A stretch of 64,000 bases of DNA from Guyanagaster necrorhizus (taxonomy: Eukaryota; Basidiomycota; Agaricomycetes; Agaricales; Physalacriaceae): the NCBI RefSeq assembly GCF_019112545.1, contig NW_025064887.1, positions 1,614,413-1,678,412 of the forward strand, read 5' to 3'. The first letter of the stretch is position 1, and every line of letters starts with the position of its first letter. A program made the position numbers and the translations under genes. Positions 1-11,775 of this stretch are shown here, piece after piece. The notes below the pieces were generated by a model. The model saw nothing but the letters and a program-made list of their open reading frames with translations. It searched no databases and was not told the DNA's origin.

Positions 1-2208
1 CTATTACTATCACTTCTACAGTTGAAGAGATGAAAAATCTCTCCATGTACAATCTGACAATCTGGCATAAGATATAGATATTTCATCTGAGGTGAGTGAC
101 TGTGTTTTTACTGTCTATAATGCTATAAATAGACACTGCTCCTTCCAATAGTATGTCTCATAGAATATTATGCTAATTGACTGAGAATTTCTTTAAAGAG
201 ATGAAACAGGTAGATGGTCACTGAGAGGCCAGGTGAATTTTGCATTTTTCATTTGCATGAGTGTATTCACTTGCATTGATTTGTGTTTTATTTGTGATTA
301 TTTGCATTTTTACCAATACCTTTATGACATCAAAAGTACATGTTAGTACATATGATTGCAGAGGAAATATTTGCATCAGAAAGTCTTTGATTTCTAAAAA
401 CTTTTATAACTGTTATGGACAGACTAAAGTGTTAAGTTAAGTGTTTGAGATCTAATAAATAGTAAATTTCCTGCCCAACAGGTCTTTCTAGCCACTCCAA
501 TAGTATAGTTCTGCAATAATTGTGTTATAATATCAATGGAGTCCCTGATTGATGTCAGAAATATGAATGTATGTATTAATGAAGGTAATGCAAGTGGTTC
601 AAACACAAATGCAAGTGTTAACATGATTCATACATGCATTAAAAACTTAACACATGCATTCTAATATTTCTCTGAAGTTTTCATGTAAAAATACAAATGG
701 TAAAAAGTCTCATGCATGCAAACCAAAGAAAATGCATACCTGACAAGATAAACACAAATGAATGCAAATGTGATAAGCCTGTCACATTTGCATTTGACAC
801 TAGTTTATCTTAAGTTCACCTCAATTGTTATTAGTTTTTCTCTGTGTCATAAATTAGATTGATTCATATGCATATTAAAACTCAATTTGAGCTGAAGGAT
901 ATGTATTTTCTCTTTGAAAGTATATCTGCATGGTTATAGACTACTTATTAGTAATGATCTACCCCATTGAAATCATCATCTTTTGATTTGCAACATGTAC
1001 ATTTAGCTGATAGTTGATGCTCCTCACCATTATCAGTGAGTATTAACTCACTTGACTCTTCCAGTGATTTGGCCATATGCTGACACTTTTTTATACTCTT
1101 TCTCAGCAATGTAGGCCTTGGGCAAGTTCCCCTTTGCTTTTATTTCCATTCCTTTTCCTTCTGTAGTTCAATTCTATGCTATTTTTTTTTAGCTCTTCTT
1201 TGTCAAATTCTGACCCTACCTATAAAAATATGAATACAGCTATGCTCAAGTTACATTTTAGTGCCAGCCATCAATCCATCAATTGAATCATGTTCTAACT
1301 GACTGAAGTCCATATGCTTCATATCATCATATGTCAATGCAGCTGGCTTTACATCTGAGGTCAGGACAATTAAGCATGTAATAAAATGGTTGTCATTCTT
1401 GAAGATGCAGGAAATCATAACATACTTCAGCTCTTTATTCTTTGCTTCATGGGGTGTGAGTGATATGAGCATATGTGGAAAGTCCCAATTTCATTTTACT
1501 CAATCATTAGAATCAAGATGAGACTGTCCAGTCATGTTTAGCAGTTCAATTATCAGAATAACAGGTATTCAAGTCCATAGTTTGATACTGATAGCCTGAC
1601 TATAGCAGTGATCATTTCTTCAGCACTGTACAGATGTTTCCTTTTATACAGAGGCTATGTGAGTGAGGCTTTTAAACCAGCCTTTGCTTTGGCCTTGATA
1701 GGTGTCAAAAGCCTGAATCTAGGGATGGTCAATGACTGCATATTCAGTAGACACTCTGTGAACCTTGATATGATCAGCCTGAGTCAGATCATCTGAATGA
1801 TTTGGACACAGTTCAGTACTTTGAGATGATGGAGTAAAATATTATTGATATTTCTTGTTTGGAATATCAGATCCTTCAAGCACAATGATGTCTTGAAACC
1901 ATGTTTAATTATTGTGTTAATGATAGATAATAGCAAAGTGAAATACAACATACCAATGCATCCTGATATGAATCTTTGAATCCATCAATGATCTTCATCT
2001 TGTACAAGAATATATAGAAACCATCATGTAATTTCTGGAGCTCTTGTGAGAGTCCTCTGTTATGAGACAAAGTGAAAACAGGCCAGACACAATGACTCTT
2101 CATTGTTAGAAAGAAGTAGTACATCAGATTTAGAGGTAATTAGTGTGTATTCTTGATAAAAAGTGCTTCAAAGCTGTTTCAGTCTTTGAAATTTAAACTT
2201 CTATATAG
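1..2208 (-). pseudogene. 3' part of a split multi-exon host-type gene (fragment 4 of 4)
   Basis: No retroelement motif is visible here. The minus strand carries coding-like blocks. One (about 2085 down to 1960) reads RGLSQELQKLHDGF and ends at a textbook fungal donor GTATGT near 1950. After an intron of about 60 nt the next exon (from about 1890) opens DIIVLEGSDIPNKKYQ and continues with stops. A 73-codon stretch (1472-1251) includes KELKYVMISCIFKNDNH and ALTYDDMKHMDF. Stops often sit where CGA or CGG could have been. Element A, flanked by TATAG duplications, separates this piece from fragment 3 at 10397-11775. I do not recognise the family. The part below about 1200 shows little coding character. 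Confidence 0.45.
234..800. repeat. Region rich in ATGCAAAT / ATTTGCAT motifs
   Basis: The words TTGCATTT, ATTTGCAT, ATGCAAAT and AATGCAAATG recur irregularly about fifteen times, without a fixed period. No reading frame runs through it. It may be non-coding sequence downstream of the minus-strand gene or a decayed simple repeat. The function is unknown. Confidence 0.35.
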
Positions 2209-2675
2209 TGTTATGATTTCTACTATTTCTTTTTCTTTTAACAGATTAATCCCTATTTATGCTTAGTAAGGGTGCCTAGAACAAGTGCTTAAGACCATGA
2301 GATGAGGCTTAGTCAGCACAACTAGCCAAGTCTGTCATTGTCTTTCAACATAACAGCATTGCCTGATGATGCACAATCATCCTTTTGTATATAATAGCAA
2401 TGCCTAAGGACAACAGGCACAATGGACTCAAAAACATACAATAGGTAGTAGTATTATTAGCAGAACTTATACAGTATTTAAGACTGCTCACTCTTGCTGG
2501 TAATCTCCAGCTTTGAGCTAAAGTTTACTTTCACACTATTCTATACTTGAGCTGATCCTAAGGCCTTGTGACACACAGATCAGAATACACATCAGTGAAC
2601 TCAGTCAATCTTCCAAAGTGTGAGGAGACTTCTGTTTATCATGTGTTTCTGCTTATATGATGCTTGGGTCTAACA
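2209..2675 (+). repeat. 5' LTR of element A (LTR1 family)
   Basis: Starts TGTTATGATT and ends GTCTAACA. U3 contains a TATA-like box (TATTTAAG, 2475-2482). R is inferred to start near 2509. The 467-bp length equals that of the 3' copy. Confidence 0.93.
2475..2521 (+). promoter_or_regulatory. LTR promoter core and predicted transcript start
   Basis: TATTTAAG (2475-2482) lies about 30 nt upstream of AGCTTTGAGCTAA (2509-2521). The second motif occurs in the same position in most LTR1 copies and is complementary to the site just after the 5' LTR, so it is inferred to be the 5' end of the RNA. Confidence 0.55.
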
Positions 2676-2676
2676 A

Positions 2677-2689
2677 TTAGCTTGAAGCT
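2677..2689 (+). other. Predicted self-priming primer-binding site of element A
   Basis: TTAGCTTGAAGCT starts one base after the 5' LTR. It is the reverse complement of the LTR motif AGCTTTGAGCTAA except at the central two bases, where an ancestral CG explains both forms. No TGG start typical of tRNA-primed elements is present. This fits Tf1-type self-priming. Confidence 0.6.
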
Positions 2690-2999
2690 TGAAGCTTCTC
2701 TTTCTCAAGCCCAATTGTGCTGAGAAACTGAATGCCTGTCCTGAACTCTAACAACTCTAACTTTGATCAAGAGTTCTTCAAACTTCTAGCTTCTATCATT
2801 AGAACACTCCTAGGTTTATTGGTGATCATTCAGCTGTGCCAGGAATGCTAATCAACTATCACTTGGGCCATCAGATATTATAACAAATTCCAGCATATCT
2901 GACACATTCTATGCAATATAACCTCTGACCTCTCTCTACATAATATCTCAAAATCCTGATGAACATCCTACTAGCCTGCAGCAAGCCTCATATCTGAAG

Positions 3000-5920
3000 C
3001 CAGGTCTAGCTGCTCACATTAAAGGGATGTTCAAGAAGAAGAAAGACACCAATATCTCTCTTAACAACTAGACAGTCAGAACAGCAACACTTGCATTGCA
3101 GGATTCAGAAACCCATGGATCCCACCCCCTGTCTCTAACTGTGAAGATGAGAACCTCCTGAAGAACTTCTTCTGGAAGTCTCCCTCCTCTGACTCTTCCA
3201 CTGCCTCTTGAACTCACAGGATTGCTGATCATGCCAGAGATTCCCTCAATGCCACTTGGATGGCTTTGAGATCCTGCTACACATCACCTGGAAGCCAATC
3301 TTATAGTGCCTCTGCCTCAGACCACCACTCTGCAGAGACCAGCACTGAGATGGGGTGGACACTCTCAGACTGACTCAATAACAAGCAGAAAATCCAAGAA
3401 AATTGAAACAAGATCATTCACCACCTCTTCCCAGCATAGGACCTCAATGTTCCATTCAATTATGATGAAGCCCTTTGACAGGAGAAACAGAGACAATGAA
3501 ATGCCCCTCAACCCATCTACAGCAAGCTCAAGAAGTGTATTATCACTAGAAGGAACAAAGCACTCAAGGCCACTGAATACAATCAGCAGCACCAAGATGA
3601 GCAGCATGAGATTGAGAGGCCCTGCCTTGGGTGAGGGGCCCCTAATTGGTATGGGCTCTGACCAGAGCTTGCATTAGTACTCATCCCAGTATAGGCTGAC
3701 CACTCCTTTTCAACCTCCATCTTTAAGGAATCCAGTATAACTAACACTGACCTATAGGCCCTAGAGTATTGGGAAAATGCCAAGGTCCTCACTGCCAATG
3801 AGGCTCAAGCAAGAGGAGACAATGGTGTCTCTCCTCCAGCTCAGGACAATGTTCCAAGGACCTCCTCCTGCACTCCAATCCCTTAGTATCTCCCTCCCAG
3901 ACAAACTCCTAGTGCCAATACCATCTTCAAGGATGACAAGTCCATCCTCAGGCACTACAGATTATGAGTACCTGGTACTGCTTACATCCCTGCCTGTGCT
4001 CTCTGAGGATTCCTTAGAAGCTGAGTGGTTGGGCAGCTCCTCAACAACAGATACTGATGAAACATCCACCTCTATCATGAGTGAGTGGAGGTGGTGTGAG
4101 CAGTAGAGGAAAATCAGTATGACTCAAATATTGGAAGCAGCCTTGCCACCATCTACCTCAATGCCTCTGAATTTTTGGGCTCCACTGCTGGGCCCAGCAT
4201 CCAGCTGGAGCAGTGGGTCAATAAAGATGGTACAACTGCAGGGGAACAAGGGGAGTTTCTATGACCTACCCACTGCTTCTCTTCTTGAGGAAGAGAAAGG
4301 GGATGATGAGGAGAACAAAGAAACTGAGAGCAGCAAACCACCCCATATCAGTGGAGATCTTGCATATGGCCTGGTGGAAGACATAGACAAAGAAACACTG
4401 GAGGAAGAAATAAACAGGGCACAGATAGAGGAGTACTAAGTACTGTATAAGTGAGGGGTGATATTTTTATGGTACAACACCAACTGGTTGGCATCATGCC
4501 TTGGTAAATTATACATGCATTCAGAACCTAATAAACAAACAGAAATCCTAAGGTATGCTGCTGAACAGTACAACAAGAACCATCCAGAAGATCCAGTCAG
4601 CATGGTGTCAGAATACCAACTGATGCCCAGGATCCAACCAATGCCCTGGTCACCTCTTATCACACTATAATGAGCTATATATATAGCCCTATCCATTTAG
4701 AGTAATTATTCATACTCCACTCCATCTGTCTGATCAGTGGTAACTCAGCTGTTGTGATCCTGACCATAGCCAACAATTCAGCCCAGCAGTTACTGAAATT
4801 CCTGGACCAGAAGGGGAAGCTGAATCCTAGAGGCCCAGCTCCCACCTGATGAAGCCTCAGGATCCAGGACCAGTAAGAAACCAGTTCAGGACAACCTTGA
4901 AGCAGTCCAACTAGGTTTTACTGTTAAAGATGGTATTATTATATAAAAGAAAGCCCTGTAGCTGATGATAATTTCTTACATTCATTCTCTGGACTGCCAA
5001 ATGAGTGGCAATGCCCCCCTTTCAAGAAATGGCTCAACCTCATGAGATCACTATCTGATAATGCCACTGTTCTGCAATGTAAGCCAGACTTACTCAGGAA
5101 GCCCTGCCCATTTAAGAGCACCTCTGATGACATTGACCACTTTCTCATTGACTGCAAACAATACTTCAAGGTTTACATCAGATATCTTAGAACCAATATG
5201 AACAAAGTTGCCTTCACTGCCTCATATTTGGAGGATAAGATGAAAACATGGTGGATCCTAATTTCTCCAAACTTCTGTTTCTCCATCCAATTGCATTATT
5301 GGTATCCCTTGTGGCTGGTCTTTAAACAAATGCTCTATGATAAATTCATTGATTCTGCAGTGCAAGAAGTGCACAAGCAGAAGATCAAGGAGTATAAGAT
5401 AGGTGATAAAGCAGTGACCAACTACTTCAATGAGTTGAAATGCCTAGTGAAACTCACTAGGATCTGAGATGATATGGCTAACAATAGCCACATGGTCAAG
5501 ACCCTCAAGAGAGGAGTTTTCTCCTTATACATCATGATAATCTCCATGATTAGCATCAAAGCCTTAATGCTGGTTGGATATGATGAATGGAAAGAAAGGA
5601 TTGTCAAGATGTACAAGGAGTAACAAAGGCAGAAAGTAGAGCAATCAATGCTGCAAGATTACCTGAAGAAGTTGACTCTGCCAACTCTAAACTCTAAATC
5701 AGAGACAACTGCCAGAAAGTCATTGGGATCTTTTATAGCCCCAACCTATGGTGTGCAGAAGACAGAAATAGGAACAACATATACAGGGGCAGAAAAGCCT
5801 ATGGATATAGATCAGATAAAGAAAGACAGCAAATGCTTCAACTGCAGGCAAAAGAGCCATATGGCTAAGGATTACTTAAAGAAGAAGAAAACACACAAGA
5901 ACATCTGCCCAAATCACTGA
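3000..5920 (+). pseudogene. Element A gag remnant
   Basis: This is the structural capsid gene. The N-terminal half (3300-4680) is Ser/Pro/Thr-rich and acidic, with an open stretch at 4119-4439 ending in an acidic Glu-rich segment. The capsid-like core (5042-5620) reads through ADDIDHF-like, WWILISP and DKFIDSAVQEVH segments typical of Retrotrans_gag domains, with a TGA at 5465-5467 and a TAA near 5620. A CCHC zinc knuckle follows at 5834-5875 (CFNCRQKSHMAKD), but its last Cys codon reads TAC (Tyr). The downstream tail is Lys-rich. The reading is broken in at least four places, so no full gag can be made. Confidence 0.8.
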
Positions 5921-6439
5921 ACTCCAGAAGGAGAAAGAAGAACTCGGCATGGACATAAAAGTGGAGAAGGTAAAAGATGGGGCTGACCAGTGAGTGATTC
6001 TACTGGGTCAGCCAAAGAACTTTATAGTGTGTGATCAGTAGCTGCTAGTCAGACTAATAGTTCCTCTGTAGTTACTCCTATGCATAAATTATATGTGCAT
6101 TCAGATATACCCAATACAATCTCTGTTTTGCACACCTATGAATTGCTAGAACCAAAAACTCAAACACCCTCAGACTAAACAAGAGGAGAGACCCCTAACA
6201 GATGGCTCAAGCCCTTTGACACTGAATGGACTTGGCAGGCCATTAAAGAAGCACCAACAGAGGAAGCAGCAAAGGCTATACTCAAAAACTGGGTATACAA
6301 GACCAGAGCCAAAGAAGTAATTGATAAAATGATTGATGGAATGAGAAAAGCTGAATAATGCTGAGCTCTAGAATGGCTCAACAAATTACATGGGCCTAGG
6401 AGGTATATCTGCTGAACCAAGACCATGAGATGAGACCTC

Positions 6440-6766
6440 ATGATCAAAGTCCAAATTGAGACCCTGATAAACTGGACCAGCCACTCTATCAACATCCTGA
6501 TAGACAGTGGCTGCACAGGGAGTTCAATCAACCATACTTTCATTGACAAGTACAATCTCTCAACATGGGCTACAGCCACCCCCATACCAGTTTACAATAC
6601 CAATAGAACAAAGAACCAGGCTGGCTCAATCACTGAGTTTGTCAAACTCAGGCTCATGATTGAGGATCATTCTAAAAGGATTGATCTAATGATAACTGAT
6701 CTTAGGACCAAGGAGATCTTCTTTGGGTATGACTGGCTGATCAGGCACAACCTGCTGATCAACTGA
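6440..6766 (+). pseudogene. Element A aspartic protease domain
   Basis: This is a 108-codon open stretch from the pol polyprotein. The active-site motif LIDSGCTGSSI is present with its catalytic Asp codon at 6503-6505, followed by the retropepsin-like flap and an EIFFGYDWL segment matching the usual hydrophobic-Gly-Asp/Tyr-W-L end of Gypsy proteases. It would have cut the Gag-Pol precursor inside virus-like particles. The domain is uninterrupted but is isolated from reverse transcriptase by stops after 6766. Element F carries the same domain at 40983 onward, which supports the call. Confidence 0.85.
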
Positions 6767-7089
6767 AAGACTGAGAAAGTAACATTTGCATGATGCAAGT
6801 GCTGCAAACTCCCATTTGAATTATCCAATGAGAATCTGGAGGACTGATAGGATGAGAAAATGGAGGATAGAGAAACTATACTAGCAGTTGACTTACAGCA
6901 GAAGATACAAATCTGAGCAATTCACTATACCAATAATCTTGCTGCTAAGGCCCACAAACAGAAGGAGAAGAAGACATTTGAGGAGATGGTCTCTGAGTGG
7001 GCCAGAGATTATAAGAATCTCTTCAAAAAAGAGAGCTTTGATGAGCTCCCCAATCTCAAGCTCTGAGACCATACCATTGAACTAATACT

Positions 7090-7840
7090 GAATGCCAATA
7101 AAAACCTGGATTGCAAAACATATCCACTTGGCAATAATGAGCAACAGGAACTTGACAAGTTCCTGGATGAAAACCTTTCCAGTGAGAGGATTCAGCCATC
7201 CAAATTCCCCATAGTGTTGCCATTCTTTTTTGTCAAAAAGAAGGATGAGAAGCTTCATCCAGTTCAGGATTACTAGAAACTCAATGAGATGATGATCAAG
7301 AATCATTATCTGCTCTTATTGATCTCAGAACTAATGGACAAGTTATAAGGTGCCAAGTATTATACCAAACTCAATATCCAGTGGAAATACAACAATGTCT
7401 GCATCAAGAAAGGAGACAAATGGAAAGCAGCATTCAAAACTAATTGTGGGCTCTTCAAACCCATGATCATGTTCTTCAGACTCACCAACTCACCCACTAT
7501 CTTCCAGTGGATGATGAACAATATATTTAGAGACCTCATTGCTACTGGCAAAGTCACCATCTATTTAGATGACATCCTCATCATATCAAAAATGAAGGAG
7601 GAACACTGCAACTAGTACAACAAGTACTAGCACTAATGAGAAAACACAAGCTGTTTCTCAAAGCAGAGAAATATGAGTTCAAGGTGCTATAAACTAAGTA
7701 CCTTAGGATTATCATCAGCAAAGAGAGCATTTGCATGAACCCCATCAAGGTGGCAGGGGTAGTAGAATGGCTGGAACTGACAAAGAAAAAGGAACTCCAA
7801 TCATTTCTGGAGTTTACAAACTTCTACCAATAGTTTATCT
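7090..7840 (+). pseudogene. Element A reverse transcriptase remnant
   Basis: This domain copied element RNA into DNA. Conserved steps are visible in order: IVLPFFFVKKKDEKLHPV (palm entry), QDY followed by a stop where Arg is expected in DYRxLN, KYYTKLNIQWKYNNV, MIMFFRLTNSPTIFQWMM, and the catalytic box YLDD at 7562-7573, still intact here. After it come KMKEEH and a thumb region with FLEFTNFY. There are stops at the DYR site (TAG), at the usual LRGA site (TAA) and around 7612 and 7690. It is dead, although its active-site Asp pair survived, unlike the copies in B, C and D. Confidence 0.88.
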
Positions 7841-7934
7841 GAGACTACAGCAAGATCATCTGACTAATGACACAGCTGACCAGAAATACCCCATAGTCAT
7901 GGGGGCTCTCCCAGCAGGCAGCCTTTGATGATCT

Positions 7935-8345
7935 TAAGTGGTGATTGGCAGAGGATGTGGTATTGGCAATCCCAATGCAGGATGGGAAGTTCTGTATAGA
8001 GGCTGATTCAAGTGAGGGTGCTATCAGCACTATTCTATCCCAAGAGCAAGAAGAGAAGTGGTGGCCAGTGGCATTCCTATCAAAGACATTATCGGTCACT
8101 GAGTGGAATTACAAGATCTACAACAAGAAGTTGTTGGCAATAATGCTGGCTCTGGAGGAGTGGTGGCATTATTTGATCAGAGCAGTCTAGATATTCAAAA
8201 TCTGGATGGACTATCAAAATCTTCAATATTTCAGACAACCACAAAAAATCAACTGATGACAGGCACACTGGGTCACAGAACTGAGTCAGTATCTGTACAC
8301 TCTGCACCATGAGGTAGAGATTGCCAATAAGAAGGCAGATCTGCT
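7935..8345 (+). pseudogene. Element A RNase H domain
   Basis: This domain would degrade RNA in the RNA-DNA hybrid during replication. Open at 7945-8190: EDVVLAIPMQDGKFCIEA, then DSSEGAISTILSQ (first catalytic Asp region), PVAFLSKTLS, and YNKKLLAIMLALEEWWHYL, the usual YDKELLAI motif with Asp-Lys-Glu changed to Asn-Lys-Lys. The frame is lost after 8190, but the TLHHEV...NKKADLLSHK segment near 8300-8350 marks the linker to integrase. Confidence 0.82.
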
Positions 8346-8499
8346 CAGTCACAAGGCCAATCATGATCAGGGAGAGTATGACAATAAAGGGGTGGTTCTG
8401 ATCTGTTCTGAACATTTTAGAGCAATAATCATGCCCACAGAAGAGGAGATTCATGAAAGAATCAAAAGCATGACTAGAGACATCAGCAAATGGAACTAA

Positions 8500-9850
8500 C
8501 ATATGGCCTCATCCCTGAATCATGAATGAGGAATGACAAAAGAGAACAGAATGATTCAGTATGATAGCTGAATCTATATTCTCTGGGATCAAGCTCTGCA
8601 TGGTGACATCATTGCCATCTGCCATGACTATATGATGGCCAGACATCTGAGCATTACCAAGACAAAAAAGCTGGTCCTATGAGAATATTGGTGGCCTAAG
8701 ATAGATAATGACATCATGCAGTATGTCAAAGCATGCAAGGTTTGCCAATGAGGCAAATCCTCTACACAACCATGAGTGGCACCACTCCATCCTAATGAGG
8801 TTCCATCATCACTATGGATCCACATTTCAGTGGATATGATGACCAGATTACCAGATTGTAATGGCTATGATGCAATTATCATTATAGTCAATTGCTTTTT
8901 CAAGGCAATCATTCTGATTGTCTGTTCTACTGAACTAACTTCTGAAGGATGGGCAAAAATCCTTTGGGACAAAGTCTATGCCAAATATAGCATGCCACAG
9001 GTCATTATCTCTGATAGAGGACTCCAATTTATCTCTAAATTTCTCAATGACTTGTACCAGCTTCTAAACATTAAACAGAATGCATCCATAGCCTATCACT
9101 CCCAAACAGATGGTCAAACCAAATGAGTTAATCAAGAGGTGGAAAAATACCTCCATCTCTTCATCAACTACTGCCAGAATGACTGGATAGAATGGCTCAC
9201 ACTTGTAGCCTTTCAACATAACAACTGAATCCATGCTGCCACTGGCAAAACCCCCTTTTTTGTTAATTATAGATGGCACCTCCATGTTGCCCAAACTGAC
9301 TGCTCTCATACCACAACATCTGCATCCACAGACTTCACTACCACAATGATGAAGATCCATATGGAAACAAAAGTGGCTCTTGAAAAGACTGCTATTTCTA
9401 TGAAAAAACAGTATGACAAGCACTGCTAACCAGCCCACTCCTATGTGGTCAATGACAAGGTATGGTTAGACACCACCAACCTTCACCTTTCATGCCCTAA
9501 ACAAAAGCTGGATAACAAACAAACCAGACTTTTCTCAATTATCACAAAGCTTGATGCCTCTGCATACAAATTGCACCTTTCCACAAGCTGGAAGATACAC
9601 AATGTCTTCAATGAAACTTTATTAACCCTATACATCATGCTTGCATTCCCAAATCAGGAATGACCATCTTCTTCTCCACCTGACCTGATTGATGATAAAG
9701 AATATTATGAGATCAATCAAATCCTAGATCACAAACTCAGAAAGGTCAAAGCACATAGAGGGGGAATGACAATCACAGTTGACTATTTAGTCAGCTGGAA
9801 GGGCTATAGGCCAGAATCCAATCAATAGGTAAACAAAAAACAAATGGATA
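8500..9850 (+). pseudogene. Element A integrase with C-terminal chromodomain
   Basis: The integrase inserted the cDNA; the chromodomain would have guided it to methylated histone tails. The HHCC zinc domain spans about 8610-8760 (HDYMMARH ... CKVCQ). The core at 8776-9180 shows the first Asp in SVDMM, the second in IISDRGLQF, and the Glu in VNQEVEKYL. Just before that Glu, the expected Arg codon is TGA (9124-9126). The C-terminal module has VNDKVWLDTTNLHL and a PPDLIDD-like linker. The chromodomain near 9690-9840 reads YYEINQILDHKLRKV ... YLVSWKGY with aromatic residues present. It stays readable over about 350 residues with five or more stops. Confidence 0.88.
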
Positions 9851-9908
9851 CCATGGAAGCCATATGCAATTATGAATTATCTCTTAATTAAGCCATTAGG
9901 ATGATAGT

Positions 9909-9924
9909 CTTAAGGAGGGAGTAA
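9909..9924 (+). other. Polypurine tract of element A
   Basis: CTTAAGGAGGGAGTAA abuts the 3' LTR. The equivalent CTTAAGGAGAGGGTAA precedes the LTRs at 18843 and 21750. It would prime plus-strand DNA synthesis. Confidence 0.75.
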
Positions 9925-10391
9925 TGTTATGATTTCTACTATTTCTTTTTCTTTTAATGGATTAACCTCTATTTATACTTAGTAAGAGTGTCTAGAACAA
10001 GCACTTAAGACCATGAGATGAGGCTTAGTCAGTATAACTAGCCAAGTCCATCATTGTCTTTTGATGCAACAGCATTGCCTGATAATGCACAATCATTCTT
10101 TTGTGTATGATAGAGACACCCAAGGACAACAGACACAATGGACTTAGAAACATACAATAGGTAGTAGTATTATTAGCAGGACTTATACAGTATTTAAGAC
10201 TGCTTACTCTCACTGGTAATCTCCAGCTTTGAGCTAAAGTTTACTTTCACACTATTCTATACTTGAGCTGATCCTAAGATCTTGTGACACACTGATCAGA
10301 ATATGCATCAGTGAACTCAGTCAATCTTTCAAAGTGTGAGGAGAGTTCTGTTTATCACATGTTTCTGCTCATATGATGCTTGGATCTAACA
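9925..10391 (+). repeat. 3' LTR of element A (LTR1 family)
   Basis: 467 bp, collinear with the 5' LTR, ends GATCTAACA and is followed by the TATAG duplication (10392-10396). Many differences from the 5' copy are CA in one LTR against TG in the other. Confidence 0.93.
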
Positions 10392-10396
10392 TATAG

Positions 10397-11775
10397 CACC
10401 TCAAGATTCACATCTAGCTAACATGAATTTGCATGCAAAGGGTAGCTTGGAAGCTCCTGAAATTTTGATATATCTACTGTAGATAATGCAGCATTATGTC
10501 AAAAATTCTTTGATAGAGATATCTTGTTATACTCATCTTGTGCTTCTTGAGCACATGTGGCTATTACTTGCTTTAATTTTTCTGGTGTGTTTATGTATGA
10601 AAAAGTATTTTTGCTTGAAGCTTTGATGCTTGTCTCAGAGTCATTTGTATTATCTTCTATTAGTGCATGACCCACTCAAAGTTGCTTCTGTGGTGGAGGG
10701 AAACTATCTTCACTTTCATTTTGATGTATCTTTTTTTTCCCTTTATATGTTGATGCTGTGCAGTTGCTGCACCTCCATGTAGTTGAAAAAAAGTCCACAT
10801 TACAATCAGGTGCTTGTCTTTCACATTGTGTGATTCTACATGAGAATATGCAGTTTGAGTCATAAGATTTCTTGGTTCATTCTAATTAAGTTTGTTGTTC
10901 TCATCACTGTTCTAGTGGTAAAGATCCATACTCTACTGAGGCATCAACTAGTTAAACATGTATTTAATAAACACCAATCAGCTTCAATGGAAATGTTTAT
11001 GCATGCAAAGCCTGATTATATAATCTATGGTGGTATTTCTCAACAATGAGTAGACTATCTAATCTCTGCATCATGTCATACTTTTTTCCAGCAAGCATGT
11101 ATATTTTGTAGTGCATAGTCTCCTCTGCATTTATTGTATCAGGCAGAGTGTCTCATATCAAGAAATTCATGAGAAAAAAAATCATTGATGTATGATCAGA
11201 TCATAACTATCAGTTTAACTAAGACTTGATTCATGGAAAGCAAGTCTGTATCTCCACAATTGAATTATTGAAGATATTGACATTCTCAGTTGAATAGAGT
11301 ATCTCTGTTAAGTTTGAAAAATCAGATGCTTGATTAAGAGATATAACACTGCCAAGATACTTTACATATGTTGCTGCATTCCAAAAATGCTGCTGACAGC
11401 CTTTCAGTAGCTTTTTGGCAGTTTTCATGAGTTCTTCACAGCTTTACTCATCATTCTATTGTTTCCATAAATCAGCAAAGGCATTCTCAAAGCCTATGTA
11501 TTGCAGTTCACTGAAGTCCACCATCTGAAAGATTGAAAATATGTTAGGAATGATATGGCAAGTATAAGTTTTCTTATTCTAGCAAACATTTCATCATAGA
11601 TTAATATCTCCTTTGCTTCAGCCATCTCTGCAATTTATTCTAGCACACCTTTGAAATGATAGTGATAGGCTCAGCAATCAAGCTATTAGAGATCATAAAG
11701 AGGCTAGAAACCCAAAAGGCTAGAACATCTGAAAATATTGATGTAATGATAAGATAATTACTGATAGACTAACAT
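10397..11775 (-). pseudogene. Split host-type gene, fragment 3 of 4
   Basis: On the minus strand an exon-like block opens after a polypyrimidine-CAG acceptor at about 11525 and reads VDFSELQYIGFENAFADLW. It continues into a clean stretch (11428-11231) with LLKGCQQHFWNAATYVKYLG. Upstream (11640-11570) MAEAKEILIYDEMFARIRK is readable. A block at 11735-11660 reads VLAFWVSSLFMISN. Downstream, 11130-11010 has METMHYKIYMLAGKKYDMM-like sequence, and 10863-10660 is open. A few stops interrupt. The family is not recognised. The AACAT duplication at its right edge (11771-11775) and TATAG at its left mark the insertions that cut it. The fragments probably encoded one large protein, but gene boundaries are unknown. 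Confidence 0.55.

Larger units (their letters stand above)
2209..10391 (+). mobile_element. Element A: full-length Ty3/Gypsy chromodomain retrotransposon (decayed)
   Basis: This is the most complete element in the window (8183 bp). Both LTRs are 467 bp, start TGTTATG and end TAACA. A perfect 5-bp target-site duplication, TATAG, lies at 2204-2208 and 10392-10396. In order it holds an LTR, a primer site, gag with zinc knuckle, aspartic protease, reverse transcriptase, RNase H, integrase, chromodomain, a polypurine tract and an LTR, which is the Ty3/Gypsy chromovirus order. All frames are broken by stops and shifts, many at former CpG sites. By hand alignment the LTRs differ at about 45 positions, nearly all transitions, so the insertion is old or decayed fast. 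It sits inside the minus-strand host gene. Confidence 0.93.

Noticed and set aside
6175..6585. 136-codon open frame, minus strand
   Set aside because: Antisense to the gag-protease linker and protease of element A, whose plus-strand DSG motif is clear.
8089..8502. 137-codon open frame, minus strand
   Set aside because: Antisense shadow of the RNase H and linker of element A; no domain of its own.
9064..9438. 124-codon open frame, minus strand
   Set aside because: Antisense to integrase of element A. CpG loss lowers stop frequency in some antisense frames.
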